Source of the DNA: Chitinophagaceae bacterium UBA3961 | GTDB taxonomy: Bacteria > Bacteroidota > Bacteroidia > Chitinophagales > Chitinophagaceae | DNA length: 37,655 nt | Direction: 5' to 3' | Assembly (NCBI GenBank): GCA_002385265.1 | Contig: DGDD01000018.1 | Location: 1 to 37,655, forward strand | Part shown: positions 24,680 to 32,600 of the stretch, piece after piece | How the letters are laid out: every line of letters starts with the position of its first letter | How positions within the stretch are numbered: the first letter of the stretch is position 1 | Program-made: the position numbers and the translations under genes | Notes under the pieces: model-generated | Database searches by the model: none | Told to the model about the DNA's origin: nothing | Seen by the model: the letters and a program-made list of their open reading frames with translations, nothing else

Positions 24680-25440
24680 TATTGAGCACTGCTTACGGTG
24701 AACAATTGTTGGTAGTTATCGGCATACAACATAGCCAAGGCACCCGGTGTGGTACACAGAGGATTGCTGGCTATTTTTAAGGGATGAGCGCCGTCAAACC
24801 ATTTATTGATGTTAGCACTTATGGTAATTACTGAATTTCCTTTTTCGGTTACTGAAAGAGCGGCACCGGAAGGAAAACCGAGTGTGGTCGATCGAATCAC
24901 ATTCTCACCTGCTTTATAACCACCAATATGGTATTCGAATGCGTTGTTACTTGCCGTTGAAACAGGCGAATTGCCCTCTAGTTTCGCCATAATATAGCCG
25001 GTATTCCAGGTCCAGAACATACCGTTCGTTGGGTCCAGAGCTCCTGTTTGGGCCCCACTGAAATTGCGTGTACTGTCTACCCCTATTTTAAATGAAATAG
25101 AGGTATATTCTTTTGCAGTTACACTTAAAGGAATTCGCAAGCTGGCGGTATCAGCGAAATTCACGAAATAATGAACCGTACTTCCAATTGGAAATTCAAC
25201 GCCACTAGCGGTTTTCAGCACAATGTCGTGTATATAAAACTTGAAGGTTTTTACGGTATATGATTCTCCCAACCCATTCGTATAAGTGGTGCCAAAACTG
25301 AACGGATTGGCATCAACGCTCGCTTCAAACTTTAGTTGAAGATTGGTTGTTCCTTGGGTTGATTTGGGTTCTTTTTGGCAAGAACACAAAAGACTTACTA
25401 CTATCAATACCAATATTGGTAGTTTTTGGAAGAAACGCAT
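24679..25440 (-). CDS. MbnP-family lipoprotein
   Basis: 253 residues starting at the ATG at 25440. A lipoprotein signal ends at CSCQKEP. The mature part begins with a beta-rich domain (LQLKFEASVDANPF ... SYTVKTFKFYIHDIVL), and its central signature MFWTWNTGYIMAKLEG covers residues 141-156 with W143 and W145. This is the MbnP pattern (PF20243-like), in which a Trp may be converted to kynurenine for copper binding. The His in YIHDI and FEYHIGGY are plausible metal ligands. An upstream in-frame start at 25461 would run into arfB; with the chosen start only one base separates it from the arfB stop. No methanobactin precursor gene is visible nearby. Confidence 0.85.
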   Translation of the reverse strand: MRFFQKLPILVLIVVSLLCSCQKEPKSTQGTTNLQLKFEASVDANPFSFGTTYTNGLGESYTVKTFKFYIHDIVLKTASGVEFPIGSTVHYFVNFADTASLRIPLSVTAKEYTSISFKIGVDSTRNFSGAQTGALDPTNGMFWTWNTGYIMAKLEGNSPVSTASNNAFEYHIGGYKAGENVIRSTTLGFPSGAALSVTEKGNSVITISANINKWFDGAHPLKIASNPLCTTPGALAMLYADNYQQLFTVSSAQ

Positions 25441-25441
25441 A

Positions 25442-25849
25442 TCAAAAGTCAGAACGATCAATTTTTCTTCTTTGTTGTTTGTTTTCAGATTGCTTTTTCT
25501 TGGTTGTGAGTCGCTTTTCTTTCGCGGCCTTGCTCACTTTGGTGGCAATTCTTTTCTTGGGTTGTTTTAAAGCGGCTTCAATCAATTGATTGGCTTTCTT
25601 GATTACCGCTTCTTTGTTCTCTAATTGACTTCTGTATTCCTGACTTTTAACCTGCAGGATACCATCAGTAGAGATTTTGGTAGCTAGTTTCTCCAATATC
25701 CTACTTTTTTGGTCGGCATCCAATAGGGCGCTGTTAACAATATCAAAATACCCCAACACCATGGTTTCCACCTTGTTAACGTTTTGTCCGCCTTTCCCTC
25801 CGCTTCTAGCGGTGGTAAAACTGATTTCTTTGGAAACATCTATCTTCAT
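25442..25849 (-). CDS. arfB: Peptidyl-tRNA hydrolase ArfB (ribosome rescue factor)
   Basis: 135 residues, full length for ArfB/YaeJ. The class I release-factor GGQ loop is RSGGKGGQNVNKVET with GGQ at 20-22. The C-terminal 50 residues are highly basic (KKRIATKVSKAAKEKRLTTK), forming the tail that enters the empty mRNA channel of stalled ribosomes. It hydrolyses peptidyl-tRNA on non-stop complexes. It is first in a minus-strand operon with the MbnP and MbnH genes. It is divergent from dtd with only 17 bases between start codons, so its promoter lies within dtd. Confidence 0.93.
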   Translation of the reverse strand: MKIDVSKEISFTTARSGGKGGQNVNKVETMVLGYFDIVNSALLDADQKSRILEKLATKISTDGILQVKSQEYRSQLENKEAVIKKANQLIEAALKQPKKRIATKVSKAAKEKRLTTKKKQSENKQQRRKIDRSDF

Positions 25850-25853
25850 GTTT

Positions 25854-25885
25854 CAAAGTTACATTTATGCGCGTTGTTATACAAA
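25854..25885 (-). promoter_or_regulatory. Promoter of arfB-mbnP-mbnH, inside the dtd coding start
   Basis: On the minus strand: TTTG (25885-25882), a 20-base spacer, and a perfect TAACTTTG (25861-25854). The arfB ATG starts four bases later at 25849, so the transcript would be leaderless or nearly so. The -33 box lies within dtd codons. Confidence 0.65.
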
Positions 25886-26319
25886 GGGTGAAAGAAGCCT
25901 CCGTAACCATCCACAATGAAATACGATCTGCCATTGGAAAGGGTTTGTTGGTGTTGGTAGGAATTGAAGATGCGGATACTACGGAGGATATTGAGTGGCT
26001 CAGCCAAAAAATCACCCAGTTACGCATATTCGACGACGAGGCCGGCGTCATGAATCTCTCCTTAAAAGACATCAATGGCGACCTTATTCTGGTAAGTCAA
26101 TTTACCTTACATGCCGCCACTAAAAAGGGTAACCGACCTTCTTATATCAAGGCTTCAAAGCCCCCGATAGCCATTCCGTTGTACGAGGCTATGATCAAGC
26201 AACTTGAAACCGATCTCGGAAAGCCAATTGGAACAGGCGAATTCGGGGCCGATATGAAAGTTGCTCTCATCAACGACGGTCCCGTAACCATTATCATCGA
26301 TTCCAAAAACAAAGAATAA
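25867..26319 (+). CDS. dtd: D-aminoacyl-tRNA deacylase
   Basis: 150 residues, the normal length of DTD. It removes D-amino acids (and glycine mischarged on tRNA-Ala) from tRNA using the cross-subunit Gly-cisPro site. Both signatures are present: SQFTLHA at 77-83, and the GPVT of NDGPVTI with P139. The N-terminus MRVVIQRVKEASV is typical. It overlaps the next gene by one base (TAATG), so the two are translationally linked. Its own promoter must lie inside the divergent arfB gene. Confidence 0.97.
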   Translation: MRVVIQRVKEASVTIHNEIRSAIGKGLLVLVGIEDADTTEDIEWLSQKITQLRIFDDEAGVMNLSLKDINGDLILVSQFTLHAATKKGNRPSYIKASKPPIAIPLYEAMIKQLETDLGKPIGTGEFGADMKVALINDGPVTIIIDSKNKE

Positions 26320-26651
26320 TGCAGGATATTACGCTCCAAGAAGCCCAGAACAGAGTAGACGAATGGATCAAAACCATTGGGGTTCGCTATTTCAGTGAGC
26401 TCACCAACATGGCCATTTTAACCGAAGAAGTGGGCGAATTGGCCCGAATTATGGCCCGCACTTACGGAGATCAAAGCTTTAAAAACGAAGAAAAAACCAA
26501 ACAACTACCCGATGAAATGGCTGATGTTCTATGGGTTCTCATTTGTTTGGCCAACCAAACCGGCGTGAACCTCACAGAAGCTTTTGAGAAAAACATGGCC
26601 AAAAAAACAGCCCGCGATGCGGACAGGCATAAGAACAATCCGAAGCTGTAA
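26319..26651 (+). CDS. MazG-like nucleotide pyrophosphohydrolase
   Basis: 110 residues, a single all-alpha NTP-PPase (MazG/dUTPase-like) domain. The metal-binding acidic set is TEEVGELARIMA on one helix and PDEMADVLWVLICLAN on a later one, the E-x-x-E ... E-x-x-D pattern of the family. Such enzymes hydrolyse (d)NTPs to the monophosphate as house-cleaning; the exact nucleotide is unknown. The next helix ends with a basic patch (KKTARDADRHKNN) as in YpjD-type members. It shares a TAATG overlap with dtd. Confidence 0.9.
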   Translation: MQDITLQEAQNRVDEWIKTIGVRYFSELTNMAILTEEVGELARIMARTYGDQSFKNEEKTKQLPDEMADVLWVLICLANQTGVNLTEAFEKNMAKKTARDADRHKNNPKL

Positions 26652-26656
26652 GTAGT

Positions 26657-26820
26657 TAACAATTAATAATTAAAAGAAAGGCATTAGGCCTTAGGCTTTG
26701 GGCTTTTGATGCATTTAAATAATATCTTTTCACCCCAACCGCCTCAAATAGACTGGAATCCCAATCATCTTGACTTTGGCTGTTTCATTATTAATTATTA
26801 ATTATTAATTTTTAATTATT
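26657..26820. repeat. AT-rich inverted-repeat block between the MazG-like gene and glyS
   Basis: Repeats of the type AATTAATAATTAA at 26657-26676 are mirrored by TTAATTATTAATTATTAATT at 26786-26820. Between them is a stretch with short GGCNTTAGGC-like units (26680-26708). I see no gene in the 194-base gap. The same AT-rich phrase appears after mfd at 37443-37480. Confidence 0.6.
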
Positions 26821-26829
26821 CCCCCTTCT

Positions 26830-26837
26830 TATTTTTG
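26830..26837 (+). promoter_or_regulatory. -7 box of glyS
   Basis: TATTTTTG, a perfect TAnnTTTG, with the ATG eight bases further on. The -33 region is inside AT-rich repeats and shows no clear TTTG. Confidence 0.45.
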
Positions 26838-26845
26838 CACCACTT

Positions 26846-28294
26846 ATGGCAACAGAAACAAATAAATTTCAGGCGATTATCTCACATTGTAAAGAATACG
26901 GATTTATTTTCCCCTCTAGTGAGATTTATGATGGTTTGGCAGCAGTGTACGACTACGGCCAAATGGGTAGTGAATTGAAGAAAAACATTCGTGATTATTG
27001 GTGGAAGAGCATGACCCAAATGCATGAAAACATTGTAGGGATCGATGCAGCTATTTTTATGCACCCAACCACCTGGAAAGCAAGTGGACACGTTGACAAC
27101 TTCAACGATCCAATGATCGATAACAAAGACAGTAAAAAGCGCTATCGTGTAGACCATTTGATTGAAGGGTATGCCGACCAACTCAAAGCCAATGGTGATG
27201 AGGCCGGTGCCGCAACCCTCATTTCAAAAATGGAAGCCCTTCAAGCCCAAGATGATTTGGCCGGTTTGAAAGCGTTGATCGAAGAATACAAAATAGCTTG
27301 TGCTATTAGTGGAACAGTGAATTGGACCGACGTGCGTCAGTTCAACCTGATGTTTGCTACTGAGTTTGGCTCTACTGCTTCATCTGATGATGCCGATAAC
27401 AAAGTTTACCTCCGTCCGGAAACCGCTCAAGGTATTTTCGTGAACTTTTTAAATGTTCAGAAAACGGGAAGAATGAAAGTGCCTTTTGGGATCGCTCAAA
27501 TTGGTAAGGCTTTTAGAAACGAGATCGTGGCACGCCAGTTCATTTTCCGCATGCGCGAATTTGAACAAATGGAAATGCAATTCTTTGTTCGCCCCGGTAC
27601 AGAAGGCGAATGGTATGAATACTGGAAAGAAGCTCGTATGAAATGGCATTTAAGTTTAGGCATTTCACCCGATCGCTATCGTTTCCACGACCACGTTAAA
27701 CTGGCTCACTACGCCAAAGCCGCTTGTGATATTGAGTACGATTTCCCGATTGGTTTCAAAGAGGTAGAAGGTATTCACTCAAGAGGTGATTTTGACTTAA
27801 GTCAGCACCAGCTTTACAGCAAAAAGAAGATGAACTATTTTGATACCGAGATAAATCAAAACTATGTTCCATATGTAATTGAAACTTCTATTGGTTTGGA
27901 TAGAACGGTTATGATGGTGTTGAGTGAAGCATATGAAGAGCAAGATTTAAGCACTGCAGAGAAGCAAGACAGTCGTGTAGTGTTGAAATTCCCTGCAAAA
28001 CTGGCCCCAATAAAACTAGCAGTATTGCCACTCACGAAGAAAGATGGACTTCCGGAAATTGCACGCCAAATCATGGACAATTGCAAGCCGCATTTCCGTT
28101 GTTTCTATGAGGAGAAAGATACCATCGGTAAACGTTATAGAAGAATGGATGCTTTAGGAACTCCTTTCTGTGTAACCATCGATCACCAAACGAAAGAAGA
28201 CAATACTGTTACCATCCGTTACAGAGATTCGATGCAACAGGAACGCATATCCATCGATTCGATACTCACATTGGTTAATAAAGAAATTTTCTAG
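26846..28294 (+). CDS. glyS: Glycine--tRNA ligase, homodimeric type
   Basis: 482 residues. Class II aminoacyl-tRNA synthetase of the alpha-2 (eukaryote/archaea-like) type, used by Bacteroidota in place of the alpha2-beta2 enzyme. The N-terminal YGFIFPSSEIYDGLAAVYDY is diagnostic. Motif 2 is GKAFRNEIVARQFIFRMREF, motif 3 is ETSIGLDRTVMMVL, and the anticodon-binding domain starts near KLAPIKLAVLPL. The upstream -7 box suggests a very short leader. It attaches glycine to tRNA-Gly in the cytoplasm. Confidence 0.97.
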   Translation: MATETNKFQAIISHCKEYGFIFPSSEIYDGLAAVYDYGQMGSELKKNIRDYWWKSMTQMHENIVGIDAAIFMHPTTWKASGHVDNFNDPMIDNKDSKKRYRVDHLIEGYADQLKANGDEAGAATLISKMEALQAQDDLAGLKALIEEYKIACAISGTVNWTDVRQFNLMFATEFGSTASSDDADNKVYLRPETAQGIFVNFLNVQKTGRMKVPFGIAQIGKAFRNEIVARQFIFRMREFEQMEMQFFVRPGTEGEWYEYWKEARMKWHLSLGISPDRYRFHDHVKLAHYAKAACDIEYDFPIGFKEVEGIHSRGDFDLSQHQLYSKKKMNYFDTEINQNYVPYVIETSIGLDRTVMMVLSEAYEEQDLSTAEKQDSRVVLKFPAKLAPIKLAVLPLTKKDGLPEIARQIMDNCKPHFRCFYEEKDTIGKRYRRMDALGTPFCVTIDHQTKEDNTVTIRYRDSMQQERISIDSILTLVNKEIF

Positions 28295-28318
28295 GCTTCA
28301 AAAGCTTGGGTACTTTTG
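28288..28318 (+). promoter_or_regulatory. Promoter of the small coiled-coil membrane gene
   Basis: TTTC at 28288-28291, a 19-base spacer and a perfect TACTTTTG at 28311-28318. The -33 box overlaps the last codons of glyS. The leader would be about 60 bases. Confidence 0.5.
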
Positions 28319-28383
28319 CAATGTGATATTGAATTACAGTTTGGTATCATCCTAACCCCATATTAAACCTTCTAAATGTAATT

Positions 28384-28653
28384 ATGTACGTTAGTCCTTA
28401 TCTTGGAGCCGGCCTTTTATTATTTGCTGTAATAGTTGGCTATTTCATTAGAACCCGTAATGAGAACAAACTGAAAAGACGTATCAAGGATGTTGAAACA
28501 GACTTGCTGCGCAATCACGATCAAATCCTGCAGTTACAGAGAGAGAAAATTGAATTGCTGCGTCAATTAGACAATCCTGGAATTCCGGTTATTTCAATTG
28601 CACAAGGCAAAGATGAACAGAAGACCAAGAAGCAGGGAGCGTTGGTAAAGTAA
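28384..28653 (+). CDS. Small membrane-anchored coiled-coil protein
   Basis: 89 residues. One N-terminal helix (AGLLLFAVIVGYFI) is followed by a charged coiled coil (ENKLKRRIKDVETDLLRNHD, then QILQLQREKIELLRQL) and a basic, Gln-rich end. This is the shape of small cell-envelope proteins, but I do not recognise a family and assign no role. It has its own promoter after glyS and a strong terminator, so it is probably a single-gene unit. Confidence 0.7.
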   Translation: MYVSPYLGAGLLLFAVIVGYFIRTRNENKLKRRIKDVETDLLRNHDQILQLQREKIELLRQLDNPGIPVISIAQGKDEQKTKKQGALVK

Positions 28654-28682
28654 TTGTTTCCTGAAGTAATATTTAACTAAGT

Positions 28683-28710
28683 GAGGCTGTTTTTACAGCC
28701 TCTTTTTTTT
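28683..28710 (+). terminator. Terminator after the small coiled-coil gene
   Basis: Stem GAGGCTGT / ACAGCCTC (28683-28690 with 28695-28702), a TTTT loop and eight T. The T run touches the stop end of the convergent flavoprotein gene. Confidence 0.93.
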
Positions 28711-29431
28711 ATCCATAAATTTCGAAATGAATATCTTTCTTGTCGTATCCAAGTGCTGCCAGCTTCGTTCTGGCCTCATCAATCATGTTCTTCCAACCAC
28801 ATAAATAGAAGCTTGCTTCTTTATTTTCAGACTGTGCGATCAATTCTTCATATACCTCATGTACGTATCCTTTTTTTCCCGACCATTCTTCTCTCGACAA
28901 AACCGGGTGATAATGAAATGAAGGCCATTCTTGCTGCATTTTTTCAAATTCAGCTCTATACAATAAATCTCCTTGTGTTCTGGTGCCGAAGATGAGGTGC
29001 AACTCTTGATGTTCAAGTCCCTTTTGTCTTATTTCTTGTAGCATTGCTCGGAACGGTGCTACGCCGGTGCCGGTGCAAATAAAATAAATTGGCTTGATGA
29101 TGGGTTGATGCAAAAGAAAAACACCCTGTGGTCCTCTGAATTTCAACTCCGAACCAATTTGAATTTCTTCAAAAAGATATTTTGAACCTGCTCCATCGGG
29201 AAGTTGAACAATCAATAATTCAAAACTATTGGAGCCATCAGCAGCATTAGCGATGGAATAACTTCTCAGTCTTTTGTTCGGACGCTCGTGTATGGGCAAA
29301 TCGAAGGTTACAAATTGTCCGGCTTTGTAGTCAAAACTTTCAGGTTCCGGAACACGAATCCAAAAGCGGCGCGTGTGTGCGGTTAAATTTTCAAACTTCT
29401 CTACAATTCCGGTTCGCCACGGTAATAACAT
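28709..29431 (-). CDS. FAD-binding ferredoxin-NADP reductase-type oxidoreductase
   Basis: 240 residues: an N-terminal FAD beta-barrel followed by a C-terminal NAD(P) domain. The FAD motif is R56-S-Y58-S59 (RLRSYSIAN). The NAD(P) pyrophosphate motif is CTGTGVAPFRAML, and FYLCGWKNMIDEA carries the late C-G pair. There is no 2Fe-2S domain, so electrons must go to a separate partner. It resembles the phenol-hydroxylase/benzoate-reductase type of FNR. The gene lies downstream of the protease gene on the same strand, separated by a terminator, with a second hairpin in its leader. Confidence 0.9.
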   Translation of the reverse strand: MLLPWRTGIVEKFENLTAHTRRFWIRVPEPESFDYKAGQFVTFDLPIHERPNKRLRSYSIANAADGSNSFELLIVQLPDGAGSKYLFEEIQIGSELKFRGPQGVFLLHQPIIKPIYFICTGTGVAPFRAMLQEIRQKGLEHQELHLIFGTRTQGDLLYRAEFEKMQQEWPSFHYHPVLSREEWSGKKGYVHEVYEELIAQSENKEASFYLCGWKNMIDEARTKLAALGYDKKDIHFEIYG

Positions 29432-29458
29432 ATCTTCTTATTTTTCGTAAAAATAGTT

Positions 29459-29479
29459 GAGGCCGTTGAAAACGGCCTC
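29459..29479 (-). other. GC-rich hairpin in the leader of the flavoprotein gene
   Basis: Perfect eight-base-pair stem GAGGCCGT / ACGGCCTC with a five-base loop. On the minus strand a short T-rich tract follows (ACTATTTTTACG) and the start codon is about 30 bases away. It may be a second terminator for the protease transcript or a leader structure of the flavoprotein gene. Confidence 0.5.
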
Positions 29480-29564
29480 GAAAAAATAAGCATGCCTTAA
29501 TGGCTAGCAATCGTTGCTGCAATCTAACTAAAAAATCAATAAAAAGTACAATTGTACTATTAAA

Positions 29565-29598
29565 ATAAAAAAACCTCTCCATGAAATTTGGAGAGGTT
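29565..29598 (-). terminator. Terminator of the secreted subtilisin-like protease gene
   Basis: On the minus strand the stem AACCTCTCC / GGAGAGGTT (29598-29590 with 29580-29572) is followed by a run of T broken by one A. It starts about 20 bases after the protease stop codon. Confidence 0.88.
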
Positions 29599-29620
29599 TG
29601 AGGCATTTGACAATTATGGT

Positions 29621-32600
29621 TTATTGAACGATTACTTTCTTCAAGTAAATTCGATCTCCTTGTTGAATTTTCAATAAGTAGATTCCTTTTGATTTTCCGG
29701 GAACCGTGAGCGTTTCATTGTATTTACCTATAAAATCAGGATATGATTTTTCATACAATTCCTGACCCGTAGCATTCAACAAGCTTACTACTGTGGTTCC
29801 TTTTTTCTTCATTTCAAAACTAACATTGAACACTCCATTACTTGGGTTCGGTGTTGCTTTCAATGTAATAATAGATCCATCAATTTCAGTAACCGCAGTA
29901 ATTGTTAAACTGATTTCATTTGATGTTAGGCTACATCCAGCTGCATCACTCACCACAACCTTATAAGTGCCACTGGAAGTAGCTGTATAAGTTTGATTGT
30001 TGGCGCCAATGATCAACGTGCCATTTTGATACCATTGGTACGAGCCGGCTGCAGTGCTGCTCAATGTGTTGCCACTTGCACTGATTGTTGGTGCAGTTGC
30101 ATTGGTAGCAACCACAGCTGTTCTTGAAGTAGCGCAATCACCGAGCGCAATCTTCATATCATAGAAGAAATAGTAGAACTTCTGATATAAAGTTGCATCT
30201 GTTGCTGAAGTGGCACTGTTTCCGGTTATTGAGAATACTCCGGGAATTGTAAACGGATAAGGATTGGTGGTAAGATTATTGTTTCTGAACAAAGTAGCAC
30301 CATTCGCACACTGTACAATTATTATATGATCTCCGGTAGTTTCAACAGGTAGGTTCAATGTAAATACAGCTCCAAGGTCGGCAGGGTCATTTCCGGTTTG
30401 TGCACCTGCTTGAGGAGTTGGATCGGTTGCCCAAACATCAATAGTTGTTGATGCCAAAGGCTGATAAGAATAGGAACCGGTTGACTCGTTGAAGCTCACA
30501 AGGTTTGCCACAATGAAGGTAATTTGACCGGCATTGCCCGTATACAATTTTGCCGATTGAATCATTACCGGCACGCTGTTACTAAAGCGAATAAAGTTAC
30601 CAGCAAATGCATTATATCCTCCATCGGTATACACCATTTTGTTTGCCGGCCCTACTTTAGTAGTTGTGGGTTCATTTGTAGCCAGGTAATAAGTTTTATT
30701 TGCCGTTATTGTAGATGTATTCAAAGTACTACCCACGCCTAAAGGAGTAGTTCCATTCGCTGTTTCATACCATGAATACAAATTACCCGCTACCGGATTG
30801 GTTACTTTTAGAATTGCCTGAGTGGGCGAACAGATCGCACCTGTTCCGGCAGATCCTGAACCTACAGATGAAATGGTAACAGATGAAGTAGCTAAATCAT
30901 TCGACGCATTTTGGTCGCCGCTTAATCCCGTAGTTACTGTAATAGTGTATGTGGCACCGGCAACTGCAGTGAATGGTGTTTGGAAGGTATATCGAACAGA
31001 AGACAAATCAGCAATGCTGCTTGGATAGGTTTCTGTGATGGTTGCAATGGTAGTTGCTCCATTCTTTACAACAGCAGTTAGAGGAATGCTAGATTGTGCA
31101 ACGCGACCAAAGTTTTTGATGGTGGCCACAATGTATTGTGAGCCGCTAGCGCAATCACCTGAACTTGGTGATACGATATCAAATACCCCAACATCCTTCG
31201 ATGAGGTCACAAACTTCACTTTGTAATCTTGTGTTTCTCCATTGGTATAAGTGCCGCAAGCTACTACTGATGCTGGATTCGATGTTTCCTGTACAATGAT
31301 GCGCATAATGCTCGCATTATTGGTAGTGATGCCTGAAGGAATGGTTGCATTACCGGAGAATACCCCGTTACCATTGATAACAGCACTTGTTGCAATCAAT
31401 TCATTCGCATCTGCGAAATCGCCATCACTGTTCAAATCAATGAAAATTTTAACCACTTTATTGGTGGTAGTGGCATCACAGCTAGAAACTTTCACATAAT
31501 AGGGCAGTGTAGAATTGGCTTCAATTTCTGCTGTTTGTGAAGTATAATCGGTATATCCGGTACAACCTGCAGGATTGCCTTTGCGAAGGGTAGCACCAAT
31601 TGACACACTGTCTATACGACTACCGGTTGTACTTGTTGGCGCAGAAGCACAATAGGCTGTTCCTCCCACTCCCGATACAATTAATGAAAATGCTTGTGTT
31701 CCTCTTTCTAAAGTACCCTTATGTTTCACTTCAATAGTATAAGTGGCTCCGGGAACTGCATCTGAAACTTCAACTTTTTCAACGTTGTCGCGAATATTAT
31801 CACCGGCTACCGCTGCAGATGCAGGAGCTGCCGGATTCAATGTCCATGGTTGATAAGTAGTAGCTCCTTTTTTGATGCGAATATCCAAGTCGTTGATTAG
31901 CTTAATTGCCGGGTTGTCTAACAAACTAACCGTTTCAACCGCCCCTTTTGGATCCGTCCAACTAATAGTAGCTGCAAATGGACCATCACCGGAAACCACA
32001 ACCGGTAGCGTGAACGTGCCTCCGTTGTTCAATACCTCTTCTCTTATTAATTGTTTTGTATTGTTTGATTTAATGATGTTAGCTGCAGCAGGGATGTTTA
32101 CCAAGCCCCATCCATTCACATAATCAGGTCCGGGGTCCGATCCTGCTTCACTTGCTGTATGAATTACCAACCCTTTCAAAGTGGCCGCTCTCATAAAAGA
32201 TCCGCCTTTCAAACGAGCATAGTATTCTTGCAATAGATAAATTGAACCGGAAACTGAAGGGGTTGACATAGATGTACCGCTTAAAATTGCATAAGCATTG
32301 TTAGCAGTACCATAGGTAGACAATAGGTTTACGCCATCTGCAACCACATCGGGCTTAATACGACCATCATCGGTAGGTCCCCAGCTACTGAAATCCGAAA
32401 TCAATACATCGGATGCCTTGCTGTAACCTGTTTCCAATGCTTCCGTTGCGCCTACAGTTAAAATGTTTTTTGCCACACCGTAAGTGGGGATAATATCATA
32501 TCCGTCGTTGTCACTGATGCCTGCAGGTCGATTACCCGAAGAAACCATGTTCCCGCTTGCATCATAGCGCCAATAAGGCGAACCAACCGTGGGGCCATTT

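Noticed and set aside
24679..25849. Methanobactin precursor gene near the MbnP/MbnH pair
   Set aside because: No short reading frame with paired Cys and a leader is visible between or beside the genes.
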